DNA from: Chitinophaga japonensis
Lineage (GTDB): Bacteria; Bacteroidota; Bacteroidia; Chitinophagales; Chitinophagaceae
DNA length: 64,000 nucleotides
Assembly: GCF_007830125.1 (NCBI RefSeq)
Contig: NZ_VLLG01000003.1
Span: 734,247 to 798,246 of the forward strand
Direction: 5' to 3'
Shown: piece by piece, positions 51,422 through 61,198 of the stretch
Layout of the letters: the number at the start of each line of letters is the position of its first letter
How positions within the stretch are numbered: the first letter of the stretch is position 1
The notes under the pieces: generated by a model
What the model was told of the DNA's origin: nothing
Seen by the model: only the letters and a program-made list of their open reading frames with translations
Databases searched by the model: none
Translations under genes and position numbers: made by a program

Positions 51422-54400
51422 ATGAAAAGATCGCTCCTCGTATGCGCGGTACTTTTCCTTTGGTGCACCAATATTGTATTAGCACAGGAAAAGAAAACCA
51501 TAGCCGGTATCGTGCAGGATGAAAAGGGTAACCCGCTGGTGGGTGTGAGTGTACAGGAAAAAGGCACTTCCAATGGTACACTCTCCGACCAGAACGGGGC
51601 TTTTAAATTGAGTGCCGACCCGGAGGGCACGCTCATTTTCACCTATGTTGGTTACTTAAGGCAGGAAGTGCCCCTGAACGGCCGGGTGTCGCTGGCCATC
51701 AGGATGGCGCCGGACAGCAAGGGCCTGAATGAAATTGTGGTGACTGCCATGGGTATCAAGAAGGAACGCCGTAAGCTGGGTTATGCGCTCGCTACCGTAT
51801 CCGGTGACGAACTGGTGAAGGCCGCGCCTACCAACTTCGCTTCTGCATTGTATGGCAGGGCCGCCGGCGTGAGGATCCAAACAACTCCCGGTGGTGCTAC
51901 CAGCGCTGCAACGATCCAGATCAGGGGTATCAACTCCATCACCCAGGATAACCAGCCGCTGATCGTACTGGATGGTGTGCCTATCCGGAAGGACATTGTG
52001 AATACCGGTAGCTATGATTCTGATACCCGCCTGCGGGGCAACAGCCTGCTGGATATCAACCCGGACAATATCCAGGATATCAGTATCCTGAAAGGCGCCG
52101 CTGCTACGGCACTTTACGGTTCAGACGGCGCGAACGGGGTAGTAGTGATCACCTCTAAAGCCGGCAGCAAAAAGAGACAGGGTATAGGCGTTGATTTCAA
52201 TTATTCCTATGGTATTGAGCAGGTAGGGATTGTACCTGAATACCAGACGGAATATGGTCCTGGTTATGACCGAGCTACTAACATAGGGCTTTACGGTTCT
52301 CCTGACGGATGGGTGGACATGGGCGACCTGAATGGTGACGGCAGGGCGGACGTTAGACCTTCCTTCAGGGCTTATGGCCAGTTTGGCCGCAAGTTTGATG
52401 GCAGTGACATCTATTACTGGGATGGCTCTACCCGTAAATATGTAGGGCATAAAGATAACTGGAAGGATTTCTACCAGAATGGCTACAGCTCAATTGCCAA
52501 CATTGCATTGTCTGGCGCTACCGATAAATCGGACTACCGTATATCTTATGTTCGCAATGATTATAAAGGCGTACAGATTGGCGGTAAGCAGCAGAAAAAC
52601 ACCTTCAACCTGAATGCCACTTATAAAGTCAACTCCAGGCTCAGCACAGACATCACGGTTACTTATGTAAATGAAAAAGTACATAACCGGCCGGAACAGA
52701 TACACAACCTGACAGCAGCCTTTAATGGTATGTTCAGTGCTGCGGACTACATGGATGTGTACTTTGATAAATATAAAACTACCAAAGACTATAAATATGT
52801 GCCCTATAACCAGAGCCAAAGGGATCCTGATGAAGCGTTAAAATACGATATCAGGGCTTATAACTTCATGGATTTCCTCTGGAAACAACTGATGAACAGC
52901 TATGATGAGTACTCTAACCGTGTGATCACCAGCGCTACCCTGAACTACGAGATTATAAACGGGCTGCGCTTCCGTGGGAGGGTAGGGAACGACTTTACCG
53001 GTTATACGGCGGAAACCAAGGAACATACGGAGTATCCGCTGTCCTTTGGCGAGACCGGCAAGTATATCACAGATAATAACCAGTACAGCATTATCTATAG
53101 CGATCTGTTGCTGGCCTATACCAAGAAGTTTTCCCCCCGTTTTACATTGAATGCCAGCGTAGGTTACCAGGCGCGCAGGCATGAGAACCGCTACAGTCAT
53201 GTGAGCACGGAAGGAGGTTTAACGCAGGAAAACTGGTTCAGTACTAATGCATCCAAAAATGCGTTGTCCGCAAGGTCTCCCCGCAGCTACTACCTGCAGG
53301 ACGGTCTCTTTGGCATATTAGGGCTGGAATACCGGAACATGCTGTTCCTGGAAGGTACCATCCGCAGGGAAAGAGTATCTACCTTGTTCCCGGAGAATAA
53401 TATTTATTACTATCCCAGCGTGAGCGCTTCCTTTGAGCTGAGCAGGGCGATGGAATTGCCCAGGGCTTTCGACTATGTGAAGCTGCGTGCGGGTTATGGT
53501 GGTGTGGCCAGCCCGGCAGAAGCTTATACCGCCAACGTAGTGTATACAGGCGCCACTGTGAATTCCGTGCCTTACCTGTATCCCAGCAGCTCTTATGGCA
53601 ATAATGCCCTGGATCCGCAATTGAAATATGAAACAGAAGCCGGCCTGGAAGTGAAGATGCTCGAGGGCAGGTTTGGACTGGACGTATCTTACTACACGAA
53701 TATTACCAAAGGCCAGATACTTCCGCTGACCTTATCTCCCAGCACCGGCGCCAACTCCATATGGACCAACGTAGGGGATATGCAGAACTATGGTGTGGAA
53801 GTAGCCCTGAACGGCGTGCCCTACACGAGCCGGAATTTTGAGTGGAACGTGCGTGGTACTTTAGGCTATAACAGGAACAAAGTAAAAAGCCTGATGGATG
53901 GCCTGGAAGAGCTGCAACTGACCGATGTTGACAACGGTGCGCTGAGGATCGTTGCGAAACCGGGCAGCAATGCAGGGGATATTATGGTGTATAGGCGCAA
54001 GACAAACGAGGAAGGTAAGTATATCGTTAACAGCAGCGGATACTATGATATCGATGTAACCAAACAGGAAAAAGTAGGTAATATTCAGCCTGACCTGGTG
54101 GGCGGTATCGGCAATACCCTGCGCTATAAGAACTGGAGCCTGGACTTTTTAGTGGATTTCCGCTGGGGCGGACAAATGGTGTCTGCTACCAATTACCTGG
54201 CCAGGGGCGCTGGTTTATTGACCAACTCCCTGCAGGGCCGTGACCAGGCGCATGGTGGTATCACTTACTATGAAGATGGTACCGGCGCCAAGATACCTTT
54301 AGCACCGGGTGCTTCTGCTCCGGGAGGCGCTACTGTTTATCACGATGGTATTATCATAGACGGTGTGGACGCTACGGGAAAACAGAACGACATCATACTG

Positions 54401-54724
54401 GAAGCAGCAGATTATTATTTGACTACCTACTCCTGGGGGCCTACACCCAATTCTTCTTACGAGGATGCAGTGTTTGACAACAATTTCATTAAGCTGCGCG
54501 AGGTGGCTCTGAATTATTCCATACCTGTAAGGCTTGCCAACAAAATGAAAGTACAGAAGCTGACCGTAGGTCTTTTTGGACGGAACCTCCTGTACCTCTA
54601 CAAAACCATAGAGAACGTAGATCCTGAAGCAGGGATGGGTACCAGCTTTGTAAGGCAAGGTATAGGTGGTGGCACCATGGCCGCTTCCCGCACCATAGGC
54701 GCCAACCTGAGACTGAGCTTTTAA
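51422..54724 (+). CDS. SusC/RagA TonB-linked outer membrane transporter (pair 3)
   Basis: An 1100-residue TonB-dependent transporter. It has a signal peptide (VLFLWCTNIVLAQ), a carboxypeptidase-D-like domain (IAGIVQDEKGNPLVGVSVQ), no STN domain, and a plug with VLDGVPI, then a beta-barrel ending in GANLRLSF. A DLNGDGRADV loop near residue 300 looks like a calcium site. It differs clearly from SusC 1 and 2 in the barrel, so it probably takes up another substrate. With the GH92 mannosidase downstream it is likely to import oligosaccharides released from mannose-rich glycans. Confidence 0.92.
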   Translation: MKRSLLVCAVLFLWCTNIVLAQEKKTIAGIVQDEKGNPLVGVSVQEKGTSNGTLSDQNGAFKLSADPEGTLIFTYVGYLRQEVPLNGRVSLAIRMAPDSKGLNEIVVTAMGIKKERRKLGYALATVSGDELVKAAPTNFASALYGRAAGVRIQTTPGGATSAATIQIRGINSITQDNQPLIVLDGVPIRKDIVNTGSYDSDTRLRGNSLLDINPDNIQDISILKGAAATALYGSDGANGVVVITSKAGSKKRQGIGVDFNYSYGIEQVGIVPEYQTEYGPGYDRATNIGLYGSPDGWVDMGDLNGDGRADVRPSFRAYGQFGRKFDGSDIYYWDGSTRKYVGHKDNWKDFYQNGYSSIANIALSGATDKSDYRISYVRNDYKGVQIGGKQQKNTFNLNATYKVNSRLSTDITVTYVNEKVHNRPEQIHNLTAAFNGMFSAADYMDVYFDKYKTTKDYKYVPYNQSQRDPDEALKYDIRAYNFMDFLWKQLMNSYDEYSNRVITSATLNYEIINGLRFRGRVGNDFTGYTAETKEHTEYPLSFGETGKYITDNNQYSIIYSDLLLAYTKKFSPRFTLNASVGYQARRHENRYSHVSTEGGLTQENWFSTNASKNALSARSPRSYYLQDGLFGILGLEYRNMLFLEGTIRRERVSTLFPENNIYYYPSVSASFELSRAMELPRAFDYVKLRAGYGGVASPAEAYTANVVYTGATVNSVPYLYPSSSYGNNALDPQLKYETEAGLEVKMLEGRFGLDVSYYTNITKGQILPLTLSPSTGANSIWTNVGDMQNYGVEVALNGVPYTSRNFEWNVRGTLGYNRNKVKSLMDGLEELQLTDVDNGALRIVAKPGSNAGDIMVYRRKTNEEGKYIVNSSGYYDIDVTKQEKVGNIQPDLVGGIGNTLRYKNWSLDFLVDFRWGGQMVSATNYLARGAGLLTNSLQGRDQAHGGITYYEDGTGAKIPLAPGASAPGGATVYHDGIIIDGVDATGKQNDIILEAADYYLTTYSWGPTPNSSYEDAVFDNNFIKLREVALNYSIPVRLANKMKVQKLTVGLFGRNLLYLYKTIENVDPEAGMGTSFVRQGIGGGTMAASRTIGANLRLSF

Positions 54725-54749
54725 TTGATCAAGCTTTAAACTGAAAAAA

Positions 54750-56330
54750 ATGAAGAAAAATATTCTTATCATATCAATGCTGGCGCTCGTAGCAGCAGGT
54801 TCCTTTACCGCTTGCAAGAAGTCGCAGTTTGATGAAAAATATTATGACCCGGAGAAGACGACGGTGGGCACCATTGACGGATTGTATACAGGCTTGTTTA
54901 AGAACAGGCGCGTGTTTCCCAACTACCGGCATATGTTTACCTTCCTCGGTGAAATAACCGGCCGTTATACCCAAAGCATCGGCTTCGTGAATGACAATAA
55001 AATGTATGAGCCGAACCCGGATTACGTGGAAGACCGCTGGAGCGATTTTTATACCGCTCCGGGAAGCGACTGGACAGCACCGCTTTCCATTTTCCGTGAA
55101 ATGGAGAAGATCCATGAAGGGCTTGGGAATGAAGAGGAAAAAGAAGGCTATTTACTGTTCATGGAAACCGCCCGTATTTTCGTATACGACCAGGCTGCCC
55201 AGCAGGTGGATATCTGGGGAGATATTCCCTTCTCTACCGCGGGTCAGCTCAACTACACAGGAGAGCTTACCCTGGCAACATTTGATGAAGGCGCGGCTGT
55301 ATACGATTTTATACTTACAGATCTGAAGCGCATCAGCAACTGGCTGGCTACCGTGCAGCCAAGTCAGTTCTATATGAACAAACTGGCTAAACAGGATATA
55401 CTGCTGAAAGGCGACCTGCTGAAGTGGCGCAGGTATGCCAACTCCCTGATGCTTCGCCTGGCTATGCGCATATCTTATGTGCAGGAAAGCAGGGCACAAA
55501 CGCTGGTGCAGGAGATACTGGGCAATCCCACCCTGTACCCGCTGATAGATGTGATTACTGATAACGTGCAGATCACGGCTGCTGCGCCCAACCTGCTGAC
55601 AACGGATATGAATGCCGCCTGGACGGAATTTAACCACAACCTGGCCCCTGGCTATATGGTGGATTCACTGATGGAGCCTGCCGGTGATCCCCGGTTAAGG
55701 GTGTTCTACGAATTGAATACAGGCGGACAATACCAGGGAGTACCTACTTCCTGGAACACTACCCAGCAGGAAAATGCAATAGGTGCTGGCCTTATTTCCC
55801 GCCTGGATACGGTTACTTTCTTAAGGAACGAGTATTTCCCGGGTATTGTGATCACGGCTGCCGAAGTAAGCTTCCTGAAAGCAGAAGCTTACCAGCGTTG
55901 GGGGGGCGGAACTGCCAGAACAGCCTACGAAACAGGTATCCGTCAGTCTATTGCTTACTATTTCCAGATACATAACCTTAGCCAGTACAATGGCACCAAG
56001 GAAACGCCTTACACGGAAGCGGAGATCACGCTTTTGCTGGCCAATCCGCTGGTAGCCTACAATCCTGCTGATGAGGAAGGTAGCCTGAACAAGATAGCCC
56101 TGCAGAAATGGGTGGATTTCGGTCCGATGCTGGCCCCGCAGGCCTGGGCAGAAATGAGGCGCAGCGGTTATCCGAAGCTGAGCGTACCGGTAGATGGAGG
56201 TTCTACGCTTGTTCCCACGCCGCCGGCCAGGTTACTGTATCCTTCTACGGAGCGTAACTTGAATGCCAAGAATTACGAAGCAGTGGCAGCCAAGGACCTT
56301 TATACTACGAAGGTTTTCTGGGTGAGATAA
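54750..56330 (+). CDS. SusD/RagB-family nutrient-binding lipoprotein (pair 3)
   Basis: A 526-residue SusD-like_2 lipoprotein. The signal ends in SFTAC, followed by KKSQFDEKYYDP, a start seen in many Chitinophagaceae SusD proteins. The body has the TPR-like helices of the family (LLKWRRYANSLMLRLAMRIS) and the C-terminal AWAEMRRSGYPKL motif shared with SusD 1 and 2. It is 25 nt after SusC 3 and would cap that transporter. A strong terminator lies 28 nt after its stop, so the enzymes downstream probably need a separate promoter or read-through. Confidence 0.92.
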   Translation: MKKNILIISMLALVAAGSFTACKKSQFDEKYYDPEKTTVGTIDGLYTGLFKNRRVFPNYRHMFTFLGEITGRYTQSIGFVNDNKMYEPNPDYVEDRWSDFYTAPGSDWTAPLSIFREMEKIHEGLGNEEEKEGYLLFMETARIFVYDQAAQQVDIWGDIPFSTAGQLNYTGELTLATFDEGAAVYDFILTDLKRISNWLATVQPSQFYMNKLAKQDILLKGDLLKWRRYANSLMLRLAMRISYVQESRAQTLVQEILGNPTLYPLIDVITDNVQITAAAPNLLTTDMNAAWTEFNHNLAPGYMVDSLMEPAGDPRLRVFYELNTGGQYQGVPTSWNTTQQENAIGAGLISRLDTVTFLRNEYFPGIVITAAEVSFLKAEAYQRWGGGTARTAYETGIRQSIAYYFQIHNLSQYNGTKETPYTEAEITLLLANPLVAYNPADEEGSLNKIALQKWVDFGPMLAPQAWAEMRRSGYPKLSVPVDGGSTLVPTPPARLLYPSTERNLNAKNYEAVAAKDLYTTKVFWVR

Positions 56331-56358
56331 GCTTTACCCTATACCAGCATAAAATGCC

Positions 56359-56401
56359 AAAAAGAGACCCGTCACGGCCCTGCCGTGGCGGGTCTCTTTT
56401 T
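56359..56401 (+). terminator. Intrinsic terminator after SusD 3
   Basis: AAAAAGAGACCCGTCACGGC pairs with GCCGTGGCGGGTCTCTTTTT through a short CCT loop, with one G-T pair. A T tract follows the stem on the + strand. It is the strongest terminator in the window. Confidence 0.9.
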
Positions 56402-56438
56402 GTTGCCCTGATTATTATGTATTTTGGGCATTTACGTT

Positions 56439-58661
56439 ATGAAGAAATGCCTCCTCATACTCCTGGCCTTTGGCTGGTCCGGCATGCTGCACGCCCAAAC
56501 CGGCAGCCTGCTCCCGTTGGTACAGCCCCTAACCGGCACTGCCAACAGCACCACCGCCGCCGCGCTGAAACATGGCGCCGGCACCGAACGGCTGGCCAAC
56601 ACCATACCGGCTGTGGGCGTACCTTTCGGTATGACCCAGTGGACGCCGCAAACCCGTACTTCGGAACAGAAATGCCTGGCGCCCTATTATTACAAGGATA
56701 CCCTGCTGAGCGGTTTCCGGGGCAGTCATTGGCTCAGCGGCTCCTGCACCCAGGATTACGGTAGTGTAACTATAATGCCCCTCACCGGCCATCTGCGCAC
56801 ACGGGTGGCGGATTTTGCAACCACCTTCTCCCACCGGCAGGAAACCGCCGCCCCGGATTACTACCGCGTGCAACTGACGCAATATGGCATTACAGCGGAA
56901 ATGACAGCCCTGGCTCGCAGCAGCCTGTTGCAGTTTACCCTGCAGCGGGCAGACAGCTTTTACCTGCTGGTAATGCCTAATAGCGACCAGCAGCAGGGCT
57001 TTGTGCAAATAGACGCTCAACGGCAGGAGATCAGCGGTTACAATCCTGCCCACCGCATTTACCAGGGCTGGGGACAGCCGGCGGGCTTCAGCGGGTATTT
57101 TGTAGTGCAGGTGGAACGGCCCTTCAGCGTAAAAGGTACGTTCAGTAACGGAGACGTATATACTACGGACAGCCTGGGCAATCGTTCCCGGCTGGGCGCC
57201 TATATTGGCTTTAAGGCAGCAGCCGGTGAGCGGGTGCGTATCCGTGTCGGCACTTCCTTTACCAGCATAGCAGCGGCCCGCAGGAACCTGCAGGCGGAGA
57301 TCAATACCTGGGAACTGGCTGTCGTGCGGCGGCAATGCGCCCGTACCTGGGAAAGCGCCCTGGGAAAAATTAAGGTGGCGGGAGACAGCACGCAACAGCG
57401 TATTTTTTATACCGCCCTGTACCACAGCCTGCAGCATCCCCGGACGTTCAATGATGCAGACGGGGCCTATCCCCGCTTTGCACAACAGTACCGGCAGGCC
57501 AGGCTGGGATCCGGGAATTACTACGACGATTTTTCCATGTGGGATATATACCGTGCGCAATTGCCCCTGCTGGAAATACTGGACCCGCAGCGTGTAAATG
57601 ACATGGTGCGCTCCCTGGTCCGGAAAGGACAGGATGGCGGTTGGCTGCCCATTTTCCCCTGCTGGAACAGTTATACCGGCGCCATGATAGGCGATCATGC
57701 TACCGCCTTCATTGCATCTGCCTGGCAAAAAGGCATCCGGCAGTACGATGCGGAAGCCGCTTATGCACTGATGCGCCGAAACGCATTTGAAACGCCCGCC
57801 CGCGCTGCCTATGTGGACGGGAAGGGGCGCCGCGCCCTGGCATCATACCTGCGGTATGGCTATATCCCCCTGGAGGACAGTGTGCCGGATGCTTTTCATA
57901 AAAAGGAACAGGTGTCCCGCACACTGGAATATGCTTACGACGATTATGCCCTGGCCCTGATGGCCAAAGCCCTGGGCAAGCAGGCGGACCACAAGCTATT
58001 GCTGCAGCGTTCCCGGAATTACCGGCACGTGTTTGATACCGCCACCGGGTTTGTGCGGGGGCGATATGCTAACGGTGGCTGGTATACGCCGTTTGACCCG
58101 GATAAAAAAATGCCCTTCATCACGGAAGGTACGCCACGCCAGTATACATTTTATGTACCGCACGACATACCGGGCCTGGCCGCGCTGATGGGCGGCCAGG
58201 CCGGCCTGGAAACCGCGCTGGACAGTCTTTTCGCAAAAGGTGAATACTGGCACGGCAACGAACCCGGTCACCAGGTGCCTTTCCTGTACAACTATACGGC
58301 CGCGCCCTGGAAAACCCAGCGGGAAGTGCGCCGTATCCTGCAGGAAGAATATGCGGATGGCCCGGGCGGGTTGAGCGGTAATGACGATGCCGGCCAGATG
58401 TCCGCCTGGTATGTATTTGCCGCGATGGGAATGTACCCGGTAGACCCGGTATCCGGCGCGTACGCGCTTTGCGTGCCGCTCTTTGACCAGGTAACCCTGC
58501 AACTTCCGGATCATAAAAAGGTAAGCATACAGGTGCACCGGCCCAACCCGGCAGCCGCTTATATTGATCACGTAACCTGGAACGGCAGCCGCCTGGGCTC
58601 CCTGTTTATTGCACACCGGCAACTGGCGCCGGGCGGCCGTTTGGAGATATGGCTGAAATAA
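56439..58661 (+). CDS. GH92-family alpha-mannosidase (secreted)
   Basis: A 740-residue glycoside hydrolase family 92 enzyme, a calcium-dependent exo-alpha-mannosidase that trims N-glycans or mannans. A signal peptide (LLILLAFGWSGMLHAQ) precedes an N-terminal beta domain. Family motifs in order are AVGVPFGMTQWTP, EGTPRQYTFYVPHDIPG, GNEPGHQVPFLYNY and the catalytic-site SGNDDAGQMSAWYVF. I chose the ATG at 56439, which gives a clean signal peptide; an upstream TTG adds five residues. It lies between SusC/SusD and a sialate O-acetylesterase-like gene, so host- or plant-type glycoproteins are likely targets. Confidence 0.93.
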   Translation: MKKCLLILLAFGWSGMLHAQTGSLLPLVQPLTGTANSTTAAALKHGAGTERLANTIPAVGVPFGMTQWTPQTRTSEQKCLAPYYYKDTLLSGFRGSHWLSGSCTQDYGSVTIMPLTGHLRTRVADFATTFSHRQETAAPDYYRVQLTQYGITAEMTALARSSLLQFTLQRADSFYLLVMPNSDQQQGFVQIDAQRQEISGYNPAHRIYQGWGQPAGFSGYFVVQVERPFSVKGTFSNGDVYTTDSLGNRSRLGAYIGFKAAAGERVRIRVGTSFTSIAAARRNLQAEINTWELAVVRRQCARTWESALGKIKVAGDSTQQRIFYTALYHSLQHPRTFNDADGAYPRFAQQYRQARLGSGNYYDDFSMWDIYRAQLPLLEILDPQRVNDMVRSLVRKGQDGGWLPIFPCWNSYTGAMIGDHATAFIASAWQKGIRQYDAEAAYALMRRNAFETPARAAYVDGKGRRALASYLRYGYIPLEDSVPDAFHKKEQVSRTLEYAYDDYALALMAKALGKQADHKLLLQRSRNYRHVFDTATGFVRGRYANGGWYTPFDPDKKMPFITEGTPRQYTFYVPHDIPGLAALMGGQAGLETALDSLFAKGEYWHGNEPGHQVPFLYNYTAAPWKTQREVRRILQEEYADGPGGLSGNDDAGQMSAWYVFAAMGMYPVDPVSGAYALCVPLFDQVTLQLPDHKKVSIQVHRPNPAAAYIDHVTWNGSRLGSLFIAHRQLAPGGRLEIWLK

Positions 58662-58758
58662 ATTAATAATTAGTAATGAAGAATTAATAATTTTCACAGC
58701 GTAAGTGTTGTTACCCGGCACTCGTCTCTTAATTATTCATTATTAATTACTAATTCCA
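58660..58758. repeat. AT-rich quasi-palindrome of TTAATAATTA words (GH92 to esterase)
   Basis: The left arm (58660-58692, starting in the GH92 stop) is AATTAATAATTAGTAATGAA plus flanks. The right arm (58729-58758) is CTTAATTATTCATTATTAAT and on, largely the reverse complement. The core has a small AGTG/CACT stem. It is the same family as 17519-17624 and 48141-48242. Confidence 0.75.
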
Positions 58759-58760
58759 CT

Positions 58761-60167
58761 ATGAGGCAAAGACTTTTCTGTTTCGCACTACTTTTTGTAT
58801 TCCTAAGCACTGCTGCTACCGCTAATGTCACCCTGCCTGCTATTATCGGCAGCAATATGGTACTGCAGCGGCAGTCGGAGGTGGTGCTGTGGGGCAAGGC
58901 CACCCATAATGCCCGTGTAACGGTGACCACCTCCTGGAATAAACGGGAGTATACCGTAAAAGCAGGCGCCGACGGCGCCTGGAAAGTAAAAGTGCAAACC
59001 CCCGCAGCAGGCGGTCCTTATGAGATCACTATTTCCGACGGTACGGCTATTACCCTGCGCAACATCCTGATCGGGGAAGTATGGATATGTTCCGGCCAGT
59101 CCAATATGGAGATGCCGGTAAAAGGATTCAGGAACCAGCCCATCCTACATTCCACAGATATCCTGATGGAGGCGGACAACCCGCAGGTACGCCTGTTTCA
59201 CGTAAAGCGCAGAATATCGAGGGTACCGCAGTTCACCTGCGAGGGCTCCTGGGAAGTGTCTGATGCAGAAAGTGTGAGCACCTTCAGCGCTGTGGGCTAC
59301 CAGTTTGCAAAGATGCTGCAGGAAAAGCTGCAGGTGCCCGTGGGGGTTATCGAAACATCCTGGGGCGGTACCGTAATAGAAGCCTGGATGAATGAAAAGA
59401 GCCTGCAGCCCTTTGCTGGTGAGATAAAGATACCTGCGGTGACAGATACCCTGAAACTGCATCAAAACGATCCTACGGGCTTGTACAACGGGATGGTGGC
59501 GCCGCTTATTGGCTACGGTATCCGGGGCACGATCTGGTACCAGGGAGAAAGCAACCGTACCCGTCCTGCACAGTACCGGCGGCTGATGCCCGCCATGGTA
59601 AACGCCTGGAGAAGCGTGTGGGACTGCGGGGAATTTCCTTTTTACTATGTGCAGATAGCCCCGTATGAATACGCGGGCGATCATGAACTGGGCGGCAAAA
59701 TTCGTGAAGCACAGCTCAAGGCGCTGGAGGAAATCCCGAATGCAGGTATGGCGGTGACGATGGACGTAGGAGAGGAGAAGTGCATTCACCCGGCAGACAA
59801 GACCATCGTCAGCAAGCGCCTGCTGTATTGGGCCCTGGCCAGGACCTACGGTATGAAAGGCATTCCGCATGAAGGGCCGGTATATAAGTCTATGAAAGTA
59901 TCCGCAGATACAGTGAACCTGTCATTTGATCATGCAGCCAACGGGCTGACCACCTTTGGCAAGCCGCTGACGGATTTTGAAGTAGCGGGTGCAGACAAGG
60001 TATTTCATCCTGCACATGCCTGGATCACCCGTGGCGGCGTAGCGGTGAAAAGCGAAGAGGTGGAAGAACCGGTGGCTGTGCGTTATGCGTTTAAGGATTG
60101 GGTGGTAGGCAATTTGTTTAATACAGAAGGATTGCCGGCTTCGTCATTCAGGACGGATGAGTGGTGA
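58761..60167 (+). CDS. Sialate O-acetylesterase-like SGNH hydrolase (secreted)
   Basis: A 468-residue secreted esterase. A signal peptide (FALLFVFLSTAATA) precedes a beta-sandwich, then the SGNH catalytic block ICSGQSNMEMPV with nucleophile Ser. GTIWYQGESN is the second conserved block of the sialate O-acetylesterase family (DUF303). The catalytic His is probably in GEEKCIHPAD. It would remove acetyl groups from glycan side chains so that the GH92 enzyme and others can proceed. The 5' spacer is a TTAATAATTA palindrome. A perfect hairpin ends the gene. Confidence 0.88.
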   Translation: MRQRLFCFALLFVFLSTAATANVTLPAIIGSNMVLQRQSEVVLWGKATHNARVTVTTSWNKREYTVKAGADGAWKVKVQTPAAGGPYEITISDGTAITLRNILIGEVWICSGQSNMEMPVKGFRNQPILHSTDILMEADNPQVRLFHVKRRISRVPQFTCEGSWEVSDAESVSTFSAVGYQFAKMLQEKLQVPVGVIETSWGGTVIEAWMNEKSLQPFAGEIKIPAVTDTLKLHQNDPTGLYNGMVAPLIGYGIRGTIWYQGESNRTRPAQYRRLMPAMVNAWRSVWDCGEFPFYYVQIAPYEYAGDHELGGKIREAQLKALEEIPNAGMAVTMDVGEEKCIHPADKTIVSKRLLYWALARTYGMKGIPHEGPVYKSMKVSADTVNLSFDHAANGLTTFGKPLTDFEVAGADKVFHPAHAWITRGGVAVKSEEVEEPVAVRYAFKDWVVGNLFNTEGLPASSFRTDEW

Positions 60168-60180
60168 TTTTGTATTACTC

Positions 60181-60219
60181 AAATAAAGAACCTCCGGTAT
60201 CGCCGGAGGTTCTTTATTT
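60181..60219. terminator. Perfect hairpin terminator after the SGNH esterase
   Basis: AAATAAAGAACCTCCGG (60181-60197), a TATCG loop, and CCGGAGGTTCTTTATTT (60203-60219) pair perfectly over 17 bp. It serves the + strand esterase and the convergent small secreted gene at 60230. Confidence 0.92.
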
Positions 60220-60229
60220 AGACGCTAAG

Positions 60230-60628
60230 TTAGACTCCGGGAATGAAATTGACTGTGTATGTTGTGGCATCAGCGCGAAAACGTAGTTCCACCGCTGTGA
60301 TGTTTAACTCGGCATACATACCGGTACCCATGCCGCCACATCCATAATAATATTCACCGTTTATTACACTGTTTAGTTCAAAAGGATAAGGGCCGCCTAC
60401 CTGCTCCCCTGTATTGGGGGCATAAAATGTGATATAATATGGTGCTGGGCCGCTGCTGCTGGTGATCGAATAATCTAATAAACTACCACCGGCAGTAGTC
60501 TGACCCGTGATAGGGAAACTCGGATACGCTCCTTTTTTGATTGTAACGGAATGCTTAGAAGCCGGCGCAAAACTGGACAAAGAAAAAGACAGGCACAATA
60601 ACAGTGCAATGGGAAACAACCTTTTCAT
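60230..60628 (-). CDS. Small secreted protein of unknown family (paralogue 1)
   Basis: I do not recognise the family. A 132-residue protein with a signal peptide (PIALLLCLSFSLSSFA) and a beta-rich mature part: PSFPITGQTTAGGSLLDYSI, then APYYITFYAPNTGEQVGGPY and the C-terminal TYTVNFIPGV. It is the clear paralogue of the 60821 protein, sharing the signal peptide and the PYxIxFY and QVGGxY segments. The alternation of strands suggests a small Ig-like or jelly-roll fold. It converges with the esterase gene and lies beside a glycan-utilisation locus. No catalytic motif is visible. Confidence 0.75.
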   Translation of the reverse strand: MKRLFPIALLLCLSFSLSSFAPASKHSVTIKKGAYPSFPITGQTTAGGSLLDYSITSSSGPAPYYITFYAPNTGEQVGGPYPFELNSVINGEYYYGCGGMGTGMYAELNITAVELRFRADATTYTVNFIPGV

Positions 60629-60759
60629 AGTAAATGGTTATTGAATTGAGGGTTTAAAAAATAAAATGTCGTATCTAAAATAAGATGTTTTGGGGATATA
60701 AGCTCTGCTAAACTTTGCTAATGTTAAAGGCTATACGTTAACTTAATACAGCAACGAAT

Positions 60760-60799
60760 GAAGCCCGGGTAAGCAGCCTTTGCTACCGCCCCGGGCTTC
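60760..60799. terminator. Hairpin between the two small secreted genes
   Basis: GAAGCCCGGG (60760-60769) pairs with CCCGGGCTTC (60790-60799) over 10 bp with a 20-nt loop. It lies 22 nt downstream of the 60821 gene in - strand direction and would end that transcript, so the two paralogues are probably expressed separately. The rest of the 192-bp spacer shows nothing else. Confidence 0.75.
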
Positions 60800-60820
60800 C
60801 TTTATAGTATATAACTGCCA

Positions 60821-61192
60821 TTAGTACGGACCGATAAAATCAACCACATACCCCGGCTCAAAGGAGGCCACATGGAATATCACATTGGAAATTCCGGTAG
60901 CGCTTTGCATACCGGTAGCATAAAAATCAGTACTGGGGCTTCCCTGTGTAAAAATGTAGGACCCGCCTACCTGGTTGCCCTGGTAATAGAACCGGATAGA
61001 GTAAGGCGTGCTTCCGCTGCCGCTTACTTCGTAGGTCAGCAGACCCTGCATACCATAAGTAGTGCCCGTAGCAGGCCAGGAAATAGCAAAGGCGGCTGGC
61101 TTGTTTACAGGTACCGGGTGTTGCGGCGGTGCAAAGCTGGACATTGCAAATGAGAGGCACAGTAACAGTGCCATAGGGAGTAGTTTTTTCAT
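60821..61192 (-). CDS. Small secreted protein of unknown family (paralogue 2)
   Basis: A 123-residue paralogue of the 60230 protein with the same signal peptide pattern (LLPMALLLCLSFAMSSFAP) and the conserved core LTYEVSGSGSTPYSIRFYYQ, QVGGSYIF and VVDFIGPY ending. I chose the ATG at 61192, because the TACTATGAAA context matches that of the other paralogue; an ATG at 61201 would add MHT. Tandem duplication with clear divergence suggests a family under selection. The function is unknown. Confidence 0.75.
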   Translation of the reverse strand: MKKLLPMALLLCLSFAMSSFAPPQHPVPVNKPAAFAISWPATGTTYGMQGLLTYEVSGSGSTPYSIRFYYQGNQVGGSYIFTQGSPSTDFYATGMQSATGISNVIFHVASFEPGYVVDFIGPY

Positions 61193-61198
61193 AGTATG

